Source of the DNA: Polynucleobacter sp. MG-27-Goln-C1
GTDB taxonomy: Bacteria; Pseudomonadota; Gammaproteobacteria; Burkholderiales; Burkholderiaceae
NCBI RefSeq assembly: GCF_018881905.1
Contig: NZ_JACVPM010000001.1
Location: forward strand, 124,001-188,000
Direction of reading: 5' to 3'
DNA length: 64,000 bases
The position numbers and the translations under genes were made by a program. The notes beneath the pieces are model-generated. The model did not search any database and was not told the DNA's origin. It worked only from the letters and a program-made list of their open reading frames with translations. Positions 26,365 to 34,250 of the stretch are shown here, piece after piece; within the stretch, counting starts at the first letter, position 1; each line of letters opens with the position of its first letter.

Positions 26365-27597
26365 TTAGCGGCGTCCACGACCGCCACCACCACCAAAGCC
26401 ACCACCGCGGTTACCGCCACCAAAGTGCTCGCCACCGCCATCAAAGCGCGCGCTGCGAGTATCACCAAAGCCGCCACCACCACCAAATCGATCGCCACCA
26501 CCCGAAGGTCTATTGGCGCTGCGATCGCCGCTAAAATTACCGCCACGGTCGCCGCCATCCCTGTCGGGTGTTCGGTCTGCAGCTGCACGATTGCCTGCGC
26601 GATCACCACCCATATTCCCAGCACGATCGCCAGGGCGGTTATTACTTAAGTCACCACGTTGTAAGTTCTGGCGTAATTGATCACGCTCCGCATCACGATT
26701 TGCATTAGCTCCAGCACCGCCACCAAGATTGGCGCTACGACGTTGTTGGTCGGGCTTCCAATCACTAGAACCGCCATTGCGATTGCCATTCCAGTTGTTG
26801 TTAGTGTTCTTGTTGAAGTTGTTGAAGTTATTGTTGTTTACGGTCAATGATCCGCCGCCGTAACCGCCGCCCCAGTGGCAACCACCCCAAAGAGCGGCGC
26901 CAACCGCCATACCAACGCCAAATGAAAGAAGTGCTGTGCCAGCTACATATCCAGGCGGATAGTATGCGTACGGAGGATATGCTGGGTAGGCCCATGCACC
27001 GTAAACAACTGCTGGGTTGTAAGTGGGCACATAGACTACCTGTGGGTTAGCAGGCTCAATGATGATGGTCTGACTGCTACCACTACCTTGTGTTGTCACC
27101 GTCTGTTGTGAATTCGATTGCAATGATCCAGCTTGCTTAGCTTTTGCGCGCAATGCTTGAATCGCACTCATGGTTTCAGATTGCTGTGCCAAAACCGCAT
27201 TGCCAAGTTGCTGTGTCCAGCTCAACTGTGAGCCCATCATCTCCAGCACTGGTGGAAATGACACCAGAGATTTCACACTGGCATCCCACGTCTGCTTTTG
27301 GAGTGCTTGGTTCAGAGCATTGCCCTTAAGCTGGCTATTAGCTTTGGCCCAATTGGATGCCTCCCCAACCTCTAGTGGGTAGGTGGCAGCCATTAGTACT
27401 TGCGAGACAAGTGCGTCTGGATAAAGTGCAATCGGTGCCACTAAAGCCTCTAATTGGGCTTGAGAAAGCTTAGCCGCCTGCTGCTGGCTTGAGTTCTGGG
27501 CGTAAGCCACAGGAGCCGCTGCAGGAATGATGAGTGCAGCCGTAAGTAGGCTTGCTATTAAACGAGATGGAATACCCATCTTCTTTGTCGCCAACAT
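26365..27597 (-). CDS. DUF3300 exported protein with Gly/Arg/Asp-rich tail
   Basis: A protein of about 410 residues; ATG 27597 has AAGGGG at good spacing. A signal peptide ends near AYAQ. Residues ~40-160 are the DUF3300 domain (LEALVAPIALYPDALVSQVL, then SFPPVLEMMGSQLSWTQQLG), followed by VVYVPTYNPAVVYG, a hydrophobic glycine-rich turn that may insert in a membrane, an Asn-rich patch, and a ~130-residue tail of Gly, Arg, Asp and Asn. The tail is repetitive and disordered-looking. Function unknown; DUF3300 proteins are cell-envelope associated by prediction. Confidence 0.85.
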   Translation of the reverse strand: MLATKKMGIPSRLIASLLTAALIIPAAAPVAYAQNSSQQQAAKLSQAQLEALVAPIALYPDALVSQVLMAATYPLEVGEASNWAKANSQLKGNALNQALQKQTWDASVKSLVSFPPVLEMMGSQLSWTQQLGNAVLAQQSETMSAIQALRAKAKQAGSLQSNSQQTVTTQGSGSSQTIIIEPANPQVVYVPTYNPAVVYGAWAYPAYPPYAYYPPGYVAGTALLSFGVGMAVGAALWGGCHWGGGYGGGSLTVNNNNFNNFNKNTNNNWNGNRNGGSSDWKPDQQRRSANLGGGAGANANRDAERDQLRQNLQRGDLSNNRPGDRAGNMGGDRAGNRAAADRTPDRDGGDRGGNFSGDRSANRPSGGGDRFGGGGGFGDTRSARFDGGGEHFGGGNRGGGFGGGGGRGRR

Positions 27598-27780
27598 TGG
27601 CACCCCTTTTTTCTAGGTTGAATATGTTTTGATTCTACAGAATGGCATAAATCTTCAGATATGCACCAAATTGAAGCATAACGCACTTAAAGTAGGCCGG
27701 CTAATGATTGAGGTGAAGGTCGGGGGAATACTATGAACTTGTTGTTCATTCTTTAGTAGCACCTCCATAGATTTTCTTTT

Positions 27781-27810
27781 AAGCCACCCTAAGGGGTGGC
27801 TTTTCTTTTT
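27781..27810 (+). terminator. plus-strand hairpin terminator with no annotated gene upstream
   Basis: AAGCCACCC (27781-27789), short loop, GGGTGGCTT (27794-27802) then TTCTTTTTG. The T run is good only on the plus strand, although the convergent lysR gene is on the minus strand and its TAG stop lies inside the hairpin. The stem core matches the terminator at 25906. Confidence 0.6.
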
Positions 27811-28688
27811 GTGGTCACTTCATCTAGGAAGAACTTCTTAATTTCCTGAGTGATATTTTCACGTGAATGCTTACGTTTTTCTAGGAGACCAACTTTTCGA
27901 TAAATCGTTTTTCCAGGCAGTGCGGATATTTTTAGTTGGCGATCATTTTCCCAAGAAATATTGGCTAACTTAGGAACAATGGAATACCCAAGCCCCTGTC
28001 TTACCAGCTCAATAATTGCCTCGACTGAATTGAGCTCCATACCTTCTTTAATGCTTAATTTATTTGCTCGAATGGTTTGATCCACAAGGTGGCCGGTCCA
28101 GGTATTTCTTTCGAAGCGCATAAACGGGAGTTCATTTGCCAGCTCCTTTGGTGTGGAAACTTTTTTGTTTTTACTTGCCGGAGAAATCAATACCATTGGT
28201 TCTGTATAGAGCTCTGTCCAACGAATATGTTGAGGTAATGCATAAGGTGATTCGGTCACAATCGCCGCATCTAGAGTGCCTTCAATTACCTGATCTAGGA
28301 AGTTATTTGATAGACCTGCAATGAGCTTGATTTCTAGTTCTGGATAATTTTGCTTGAGTTCATTTAACGTGTTTCCAAATGCACCCATTAAAGTGGAAAC
28401 GAGTGCACCTAGTACGATAGTTCCACTAAGCTCAGATTTGAAATCAGAGCCCAGGACCTCATAACGAGCCACAATTTCCTGGATTGGTTCAACTAGCGAT
28501 CTGCCATGATGATTTAAGGACATGGAGCGTTTGGTCCTGTCAAAAAGCTCAACACCAATATCAGCCTCTAGTTGCTGCAATTGTTGTCCCGCAGCAGCAG
28601 CGGTAAGCCCTATTTCACGTGCAGCGGCCGCCACGCTCTTGTGCCTGGAAATGGCTAGAAAGTTCTTGAGTACTCGAATGCTCGACAT
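27789..28688 (-). CDS. LysR-family transcriptional regulator
   Basis: A 299-residue LysR protein. The N-terminal winged HTH is typical (AISRHKSVAAAAREIGLTAA, QQLQQLEADIGVELFDR), and residues ~90-290 form the ligand-binding domain. It is divergent from the SDH-like/fumarase-like operon across 82 bases, the usual arrangement of a LysR activator with its target. The inducer is unknown; a C3-C4 acid such as the pathway substrate is my guess. Nothing resembling a good ribosome binding site precedes its ATG. Confidence 0.92.
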   Translation of the reverse strand: MSSIRVLKNFLAISRHKSVAAAAREIGLTAAAAGQQLQQLEADIGVELFDRTKRSMSLNHHGRSLVEPIQEIVARYEVLGSDFKSELSGTIVLGALVSTLMGAFGNTLNELKQNYPELEIKLIAGLSNNFLDQVIEGTLDAAIVTESPYALPQHIRWTELYTEPMVLISPASKNKKVSTPKELANELPFMRFERNTWTGHLVDQTIRANKLSIKEGMELNSVEAIIELVRQGLGYSIVPKLANISWENDRQLKISALPGKTIYRKVGLLEKRKHSRENITQEIKKFFLDEVTTKRKATP

Positions 28689-28770
28689 GGGATTAAATAT
28701 AAAGTATTTTTTTATCTCAAAGAAAATTATATTCGATTTATTTTTTACTATCTATCGATATAATCAGTCC
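28689..28770. promoter_or_regulatory. divergent promoter region, LysR gene and SDH-like operon
   Basis: 82 AT-rich bases. TATAAT at 28759-28764 is a perfect -10 box only six bases before the operon ATG at 28771, with no clear -35 and no Shine-Dalgarno sequence. AATATAA (28695-28701) and TTATATT (28728-28734) form an inverted repeat that could be part of a LysR site. The arrangement suggests an activator-dependent, possibly leaderless transcript. Confidence 0.5.
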
Positions 28771-29502
28771 ATGTCCAATACAGATCTCAAAGTAAAAGTC
28801 TGGCGCGGTGCTCAAGAGGGTGAGTTTGTTGAGTATTTGGTGCCGCGAAACCCCAACCAAACGGTGCTGGATGTCGTCACCTATATTCAGCGTAAGCTGG
28901 ATCCGACTCTAAGCTACCGCTTTGCTTGTCGAGTTGGCATGTGTGGTTCTTGTGCCATGACAGTGAACGGTGTTGCTCGCTGGACATGTCGCACTCACGT
29001 TTCTCAGATTGTTGAGGGTGATTCACTAGAGATCGCCCCCTTAAATAATCTTCCCGTCATTAAGGATCTCGCAACGGATATGCGAGAGTTCTTCAATAAG
29101 TGGAAAGGCGCAGTTGGCTTCTTCAAGGGCGATAAAACACGCCATGATGATTTTGCAAAGATAGAGCCTGAATCACTGGAACGTCAACTAGCGAATGCTG
29201 GTATTGAATGTATTGGTTGTGGAGTTTGCTATTCCTCTTGTGAGGTTGTTGAAAAACGCGCTAACTATCTTGGCCCTGCGGCTCTGAATCGCGCTTGGAC
29301 ACTAACAAACGACGTGCGTGATGTACAGCAATTAGATCGCCTACGCGCTGTTGCCGGTGATGAAGGTTGCCATGCATGTCATACGCAGGGATCTTGTACT
29401 GAGCGCTGCCCTAAGAAGCTGGAGCCTACAGCCAGTATTGCCGGCCTTAAGAAATTAGTAGCCAGGGCTGCCGTGCGTGGCAGCAAATGGGGTAAGTTAT
29501 GA
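28771..29502 (+). CDS. SDH/fumarate-reductase-like iron-sulfur subunit
   Basis: A 243-residue SdhB/FrdB-like protein. The ATG at 28771 is chosen because homology begins there, although the frame is open upstream. The [2Fe-2S] ligands are Cys53, 58, 61 and 73 (CRVGMCGSC). The second domain has CIGCGVCYSSC (147, 150, 153, 157) and CHTQGSCTERCP (203, 209, 213), spaced as in SdhB; Cys200 is extra. It relays electrons from the flavoprotein to the membrane quinone. Gene order iron-sulfur, two anchors, hydratase, flavoprotein differs from the housekeeping sdhCDAB order, so this is a specialised paralogue. Confidence 0.92.
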   Translation: MSNTDLKVKVWRGAQEGEFVEYLVPRNPNQTVLDVVTYIQRKLDPTLSYRFACRVGMCGSCAMTVNGVARWTCRTHVSQIVEGDSLEIAPLNNLPVIKDLATDMREFFNKWKGAVGFFKGDKTRHDDFAKIEPESLERQLANAGIECIGCGVCYSSCEVVEKRANYLGPAALNRAWTLTNDVRDVQQLDRLRAVAGDEGCHACHTQGSCTERCPKKLEPTASIAGLKKLVARAAVRGSKWGKL

Positions 29503-29849
29503 GCCAGGGCGTATTGCAGGCAAAACTTTGGTATGCCCAAAGAATTAGTGCCATGATTTTGGGGCTCTGTGTCAGCATCCACCTCATCATTATTTTCTAC
29601 GCAATACGCGGCGGCCTCACTGCTGAAGAGATTCTTGGGCGTACGCAAGGCAATATTGCATTTGCCATTTTTTATGAAATTTTTGTTTTGGCCTGTTTTG
29701 TACATGCACCTATCGGCGTGGCTAATATTCTCGAAGAAACATTTTGCAAAGGATGTATTTCCAAGACCCTATCTTGGATTTTGGCAGCCCTCATCATCAC
29801 CCTGGGAACCACGGCAGTGATCGGTGTCTATACCGGAGGTGCTCTATGA
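29499..29849 (+). CDS. SDH-like membrane anchor subunit 1
   Basis: A 116-residue protein with three hydrophobic segments (residues ~15-37, ~53-75, ~88-110). RISAMILGLCVSIHL near the start carries an Arg-Ile-Ser and a His that match the quinone- and haem-facing residues of SdhC/SdhD-like anchors; HAPIGVANILEE is a second His site. ATG overlaps the previous stop by four bases. It probably binds quinone and perhaps haem b with the next subunit. Confidence 0.78.
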   Translation: MSQGVLQAKLWYAQRISAMILGLCVSIHLIIIFYAIRGGLTAEEILGRTQGNIAFAIFYEIFVLACFVHAPIGVANILEETFCKGCISKTLSWILAALIITLGTTAVIGVYTGGAL

Positions 29850-30205
29850 GATCTAGACCAAAGCTCGATTTACGCGCAAAGACACATCTCTCTTACTTTG
29901 CATACGCATGCCATCGTTTCTCTGGACTATTGCTGGCTTGCTTTATCCCCTTACATTTCCTAATGCTTTCTCAGTCTCTACGTGGGGCCAGTGGATTTGA
30001 GCGCTACTTGGAATTAACGGATTTTTGGGTATTCAAATTTGGTGAGTGGGCGCTAGTGATTTTATTGGCAATACATTTGGTGGGTGGAATTCGACTCATC
30101 ATGATTGAGTTTGGTCCGTGGCGCGGGCTGCGTAAGGCTTGGACCCAGGTAGCTATTTTGTTTGGCATTGCTTGCGGCCTTCTATTTTTGTATTTAGCAA
30201 ATTGA
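29846..30205 (+). CDS. SDH-like membrane anchor subunit 2
   Basis: A 119-residue protein starting MRSRPKLDLRAKTHLSYFAY at 29846, after a GGAGGT site and with a four-base overlap with the previous gene. Three membrane segments follow. HRFSGLLLACFIPLHF is the SdhC-type HRxSG motif near the quinone site, and AIHLVGGIRLIMIEFG corresponds to the haem-b His region of SdhC/SdhD. It should form a heterodimeric anchor with subunit 1 and pass electrons to quinone. Confidence 0.82.
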   Translation: MRSRPKLDLRAKTHLSYFAYACHRFSGLLLACFIPLHFLMLSQSLRGASGFERYLELTDFWVFKFGEWALVILLAIHLVGGIRLIMIEFGPWRGLRKAWTQVAILFGIACGLLFLYLAN

Positions 30206-30216
30206 TTGGGTAATTT

Positions 30217-31092
30217 ATGCAGTTGCAAATGAAAGCAGTTGAAGACGCTTGTAAAGAGCTTTATATCCGCGCCTTAAAAGTGCTCCCAGATGATGTTAAG
30301 GCGGGTATTGAGCGCTTAAACCAAGGTGAGTCGGATGCCCGCGCGCAGGTGGTGCTAAAAACCATGATCACCAATATTGCGGTTGCAGAGCGTGAGGACA
30401 ATTTACTTTGCCAGGACACAGGCCTGCCGATCTACAAAGTCAAGATTGGTCGCAATGTTCAGCTTGATGGCATGGAGCTCAAGGCAGCTATTCGTAAAGG
30501 GTGTGAGCGTGCAACCACTGAATATCCATTGCGCTCATCAGTAGTTCATCCAATCACCAGAAAAAATAACCACACCTCATGCGGCATCGATATGCCTGCA
30601 ATCAGCATCGATTTTTGTGACGATGATGAGACGCTTGAAATTGAGATGGTTCCAAAGGGAAGCGGTTCAGAAAATAATTCCTTTTTGAAGATGGCTATTC
30701 CTGCTGATGGGATTAATGGCGTTAAAGCTTTTGTTATTGAGAGTGTTGTTTCTGCTGGAGGTAAGACATGTCCCCCAACGATTGTTGGCGTTGGCGTTGG
30801 TGGCACCTCCGAGCAATGTGTTGCGATGGCTAAACGTGCGGCTACAAGGGCATTGGGTAGTGTTTGTAGTGACGAAGAAGGTGCCAAGTTAGAGCAAGAG
30901 CTAACTGCTGCTGTGAATAAATTAGGTATTGGTCCTCAAGGTTTAGGTGGTGATGGAACAGCATTTGCTGTGCATGTAGAGCTTGCTCACACACACATCA
31001 CCCTCAATCCAGTGGCAGTCAATATGCAGTGCCACTCTGCGCGTAGAGCGCGAGCAACTTTCACACCCGCTGGTGTGACTTACGGATTCTAG
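30217..31092 (+). CDS. class I fumarase/tartrate-dehydratase-like hydratase, alpha subunit
   Basis: A 291-residue protein matching the N-terminal half of class I fumarase (FumA) and the alpha subunit of L-tartrate dehydratase. The [4Fe-4S] cysteines are in DNLLCQDTG, NHTSCGIDMP and GGKTCPPTIVG. The C-terminal AHTHITLNPVAVNMQCHSAR is also characteristic. These enzymes add or remove water across an alpha,beta-unsaturated acid using the cluster as Lewis acid. Its place between SDH-like anchors and flavoprotein implies it hydrates the product of that dehydrogenase. Whether the substrate is fumarate, mesaconate or sulfoacrylate is not determined by sequence. Confidence 0.93.
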   Translation: MQLQMKAVEDACKELYIRALKVLPDDVKAGIERLNQGESDARAQVVLKTMITNIAVAEREDNLLCQDTGLPIYKVKIGRNVQLDGMELKAAIRKGCERATTEYPLRSSVVHPITRKNNHTSCGIDMPAISIDFCDDDETLEIEMVPKGSGSENNSFLKMAIPADGINGVKAFVIESVVSAGGKTCPPTIVGVGVGGTSEQCVAMAKRAATRALGSVCSDEEGAKLEQELTAAVNKLGIGPQGLGGDGTAFAVHVELAHTHITLNPVAVNMQCHSARRARATFTPAGVTYGF

Positions 31093-31100
31093 GAATAACG

Positions 31101-31712
31101 ATGGCCCATTACTACCTGCCAACCCCTGTTAGCGAAGCTGATATTCGTAAGCTACGTATTAATGACACAGTGACACTTCAAAACACTTTGTTTGGGATTC
31201 GGGATGCTACGCAGATTCACCTATTTGATAAGGGTCGGAAAACCCGCTTTGATCTTAATGGTCATGCCGTCATTCATACGGCGCCGAATGTGCGCAAGGT
31301 ACCTGTGAGTGAGGAGTTTCCAGCCGGATATCAACCCATCTGCATTGGCACCACCACCTCAGATCGAATGGAGCGCTTCACTCGACCTTTGATGACTGAG
31401 AATGGAGTGCGCATGATTGTAGGTAAGGGCGGTATGCGCGAAGGATCTGCGGCAGCCTTTCAGGAAATCGGTGGTGTTTACCTTGCGATTATTGGCGGCA
31501 CAGCGGCGCTAGAGACAACTTGGATTGAGCAAATAGAAGATGTCGATATGGATGATCTCAATCCAGAATCCCTCTGGCGCTTCAAGATTAAGGACTTTGG
31601 CCCTTTGCTAGTAGCAATGGATAGCCACGGTGGCAGCATTTATCAAGAAGTAAAAAGCGATGTTGCTCGCAATAAAGAGGCTGTATTAAAGAGCCTGGGA
31701 ATTGCATCATGA
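31101..31712 (+). CDS. class I fumarase/tartrate-dehydratase-like hydratase, beta subunit
   Basis: A 203-residue beta subunit corresponding to the C-terminal half of FumA and to TtdB. Signatures are GRDAT-like GIRDATQIHLFDKG, GTTTSDRME and the glycine-rich GKGGMREGSAAAF followed by YLAIIGGTAALE. It forms the active site with the alpha subunit. It starts 8 bases after the alpha gene and overlaps the flavoprotein ATG by four bases. Confidence 0.92.
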   Translation: MAHYYLPTPVSEADIRKLRINDTVTLQNTLFGIRDATQIHLFDKGRKTRFDLNGHAVIHTAPNVRKVPVSEEFPAGYQPICIGTTTSDRMERFTRPLMTENGVRMIVGKGGMREGSAAAFQEIGGVYLAIIGGTAALETTWIEQIEDVDMDDLNPESLWRFKIKDFGPLLVAMDSHGGSIYQEVKSDVARNKEAVLKSLGIAS

Positions 31713-33427
31713 ATATCACCACTCTTGAAACTGATATCCTGATTCTGGGTTCTGGCGGTGCAGGACTATTTGCAGCTCTACACGCACATCAAACTAATCC
31801 AGATCTTCATATCACTATTGCAGTAAAAGGACTTCTAGGTAAATGTGGCTGCACTCGGATGGTACAGGGTGGTTATAACGTTGCGCTGGCAGAAGGTGAC
31901 TCTGTTGAGCGTCACTTTATGGATACGATTGAAGGCGGTAAATGGCTATCTGATCAAGAATTGGCATGGACCTTAGTTAATAAGGCTGTCGAACGCATTC
32001 ATGAACTTGAGAATGAGCTCGGATGTTTCTTTGATCGCAATCCAGATGGAACGGTGCATCAAAAAGCATTTGCTGGGCAAACCTTTGACCGCACAGTTCA
32101 TAAGGGAGATTTGACGGGCATTGAAATTATCAGTCGATTGGCTGAGCAAGTTTGGGCGAGAGGAATTCATCGTCTTGAGGAATATCGGGCACTTGAGCTA
32201 ATTCACAGTGCTGATGGAAAGTCTCTCGCTGGAGTGCTGATGCTCAATATGCAGACTGGTGAATTCACGCTGGTACGAGCTAAGGCAGTGCTCTTGGCTA
32301 CAGGTGGCGGCCCCACAATGTATAAGTACCATACGCCTTCAGGAGATAAGAGTTGTGATGGCTTAGCTATGGCACTGCGTGCTGGTCTTACATTACGCGA
32401 TATGGAAATGGTGCAGTTTCATCCAACCGGCTTGTTAGCAGGACCTGGGACTAGGATGACTGGAACTGTTCTTGAGGAGGGGCTGCGTGGCGCGGGCGGA
32501 TATTTGCTTAATGGCAATCAAGAGCGCTTTATGGGTAACTACGATCCCCGTAATGAACGCGCTACCCGAGATATTGTTTCTCGCTCCATTAATTCTGAGA
32601 TCAGGGCGGGCAGAGCCACCCCTAATGGCGGTGTCTATATTCAGATGAGCCACCTTGGGCCTGATAACGTCCGTAAGCAATTTAAAGGCATGGTCGAGCG
32701 GTGTGCCGATAGTGGCTTTGACTTGGCTGGAGATCTTGTGGAGGTTGTTCCAACTGCACATTACATGATGGGCGGATTGATATTTAAGGCGGACTGCAGC
32801 ACCGAGTTACCAGGTTTATTTGCGGCAGGTGAAGACACTGGAGGAGTGCACGGAGCCAATCGCCTAGGTGGTAATGGCGTCGCTAACTCCACTGTATTTG
32901 GCGGTATTGCTGGTGAAGAAATGGCGAAGTGGGTTGTGTCCCACAAATTGCAAGAGTGCAATATGGATGAGGTACGCGCCAGTATCAAGGCTCATGAGGC
33001 TCCATTAGAGAGGCCCGCAGGCGATATTGAACTGATTCGCGATGCTCTGGCAGAGTGTATGTGGGATGACGTAGGTATCTCAAGAACAAAAGAGAGTTTG
33101 CTCCGAGCTCGTGCCAAGCTTGATCAGCTTGGTCAGCAGTTACATAAAATTGGTGTAGGTGATATCCAAAGAGAATACAGCATTACATGGCAGGATTGGA
33201 TGAATTTAAATAATCTGATCTTGGTAAGTAAGTCGGTAACCGAGGCTGCGCTTTCTCGTGAAAACTCTCGAGGAGCTCACTATCGCGATGATTTTCCTCA
33301 GCCCGGCTCTTTGGAGGAGTCTTATTTCACAGCAGTTCAATTGGGTGAAGATGGGTTAGACATCAAAAATAGACCAGTTCAATTTACGATGATTAAACCT
33401 GGCGAGACTATTTTGGTAGAGGCCTAA
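31709..33427 (+). CDS. SDH/fumarate-reductase-like flavoprotein with altered active site
   Basis: A 572-residue flavoprotein of the SdhA/FrdA/NadB family. FAD-binding ILGSGGAGLFAA starts at residue ~12. Catalytic positions kept relative to E. coli SdhA are His238 (QFHPTG), Glu257, Arg292 (SRSINSE), His351 (HYMMGG) and Arg385 (GANRLGG). Two changes stand out: Cys48 in GCTRMVQGG replaces the FAD-linking His, and Glu256 in VLEEGLRGAGG replaces a substrate-carboxylate-binding Thr, with about six extra residues just before it. FAD is therefore probably not linked through His, and the substrate is probably not plain succinate. The C-terminal helical domain (~420-570) is present. Confidence 0.9.
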   Translation: MNITTLETDILILGSGGAGLFAALHAHQTNPDLHITIAVKGLLGKCGCTRMVQGGYNVALAEGDSVERHFMDTIEGGKWLSDQELAWTLVNKAVERIHELENELGCFFDRNPDGTVHQKAFAGQTFDRTVHKGDLTGIEIISRLAEQVWARGIHRLEEYRALELIHSADGKSLAGVLMLNMQTGEFTLVRAKAVLLATGGGPTMYKYHTPSGDKSCDGLAMALRAGLTLRDMEMVQFHPTGLLAGPGTRMTGTVLEEGLRGAGGYLLNGNQERFMGNYDPRNERATRDIVSRSINSEIRAGRATPNGGVYIQMSHLGPDNVRKQFKGMVERCADSGFDLAGDLVEVVPTAHYMMGGLIFKADCSTELPGLFAAGEDTGGVHGANRLGGNGVANSTVFGGIAGEEMAKWVVSHKLQECNMDEVRASIKAHEAPLERPAGDIELIRDALAECMWDDVGISRTKESLLRARAKLDQLGQQLHKIGVGDIQREYSITWQDWMNLNNLILVSKSVTEAALSRENSRGAHYRDDFPQPGSLEESYFTAVQLGEDGLDIKNRPVQFTMIKPGETILVEA

Positions 33428-33438
33428 TCATTTTTGAA

Positions 33439-34182
33439 TTGATTGAGCCGGCCTCATTTGCGCTAGCAACTCTAATCGTTCTTTGCGCATTCTTCATCTT
33501 TGGAGTTTCTGGGTTTGGCTCATCAATAGTCTCTGTGCCTTTATTGGTTCAGATGTATCCGCTGAAAGTTGTAGTGCCAATGATGGTGATCATTGATATC
33601 TGCGCTTCGCTGTATGTGGGTAGAAAGTCATCTGGTGATGCCAATATTCAAGAGTTGAAGTGGCTATTTCCTTTCAGCTTAATCGGTATGGTCTTGGGGA
33701 TATTTTTATTGGTAAAGGCCCCGAGCGAGCCTTTGTTACTGATCCTTGGAATCTTTGCAGCTATTAATGGTTTGCGTGTTTTGGCTCAGAGAAATGTCGA
33801 GGCTCGAGATCCAATAAATAAATGGTGGGCAGTGCCATTTGGTTTTTTTGGCGGCGCATTTACAGCTCTTTTTGCTACGGGCGGGCCGGTATATGTCTCT
33901 TATCTAGGTTTAAGAATTAATAATCCTAAGGTACTTCGCGCAACCATGGCCTTCGCCATTTTTATGTTGACATTCTTGAGGCTTACTCTGATGTTGGTAA
34001 CCGGTCTAATCCTGAGTTGGGAGGTTATAGGCCTCGCCATTTTCTTAATGCCAGTCGCATTTTTGGGTATATGGACAGGCTCGCATGTTCATACCAAGTT
34101 GAGCAATATGTCCATGCGGATAGCCTACGGCTCTATATTGGTGTTTGCCGGTTCAATGTTGTTGCTGAGACAGCTTGCATAA
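33439..34182 (+). CDS. TauE/SafE-family anion transporter
   Basis: A protein of about 247 residues with seven to eight hydrophobic segments and the family glycine motifs (FGVSGFGSSIVSVPLLVQ near residue 20, and FGFFGGAFTALFATGGPVYV near residue 130). TauE/SafE proteins export sulfite, sulfoacetate or related anions in several sulfonate degraders. The start is uncertain: no ATG is available and a TTG at 33439 is used. It is the last gene of the LysR-linked operon, 11 bases after the flavoprotein, before a terminator. Confidence 0.88.
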   Translation: MIEPASFALATLIVLCAFFIFGVSGFGSSIVSVPLLVQMYPLKVVVPMMVIIDICASLYVGRKSSGDANIQELKWLFPFSLIGMVLGIFLLVKAPSEPLLLILGIFAAINGLRVLAQRNVEARDPINKWWAVPFGFFGGAFTALFATGGPVYVSYLGLRINNPKVLRATMAFAIFMLTFLRLTLMLVTGLILSWEVIGLAIFLMPVAFLGIWTGSHVHTKLSNMSMRIAYGSILVFAGSMLLLRQLA

Positions 34183-34205
34183 AACCATCAACCATTAGGA
34201 AATAA

Positions 34206-34233
34206 AAAAGCGAGGAAGAATCCTCGCTTTTTT
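34206..34233. terminator. bidirectional terminator
   Basis: AAAAAGCGAGGA (34206-34217), a four-base loop, TCCTCGCTTTTT (34222-34233). It separates the plus-strand operon end from the convergent Bug gene and works on both strands. Confidence 0.9.
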
Positions 34234-34250
34234 CATACTGCTATGAATCA

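Noticed and set aside
26425..27050. Plus-strand frames opposite the DUF3300 Gly/Arg-rich tail
   Set aside because: Low-complexity G+C-rich DNA keeps other frames open; the Ala/Thr-rich products carry no features.
28522..28770. An 83-codon N-terminal extension of the SDH-like iron-sulfur subunit
   Set aside because: It overlaps the LysR gene in antisense and homology starts at the ATG at 28771.
28771..33427. Housekeeping succinate dehydrogenase plus fumarase
   Set aside because: Gene order, embedded hydratase genes, altered FAD and substrate residues, and the sulfonate neighbours all point to a specialised paralogue, although only a whole-genome view can settle it.
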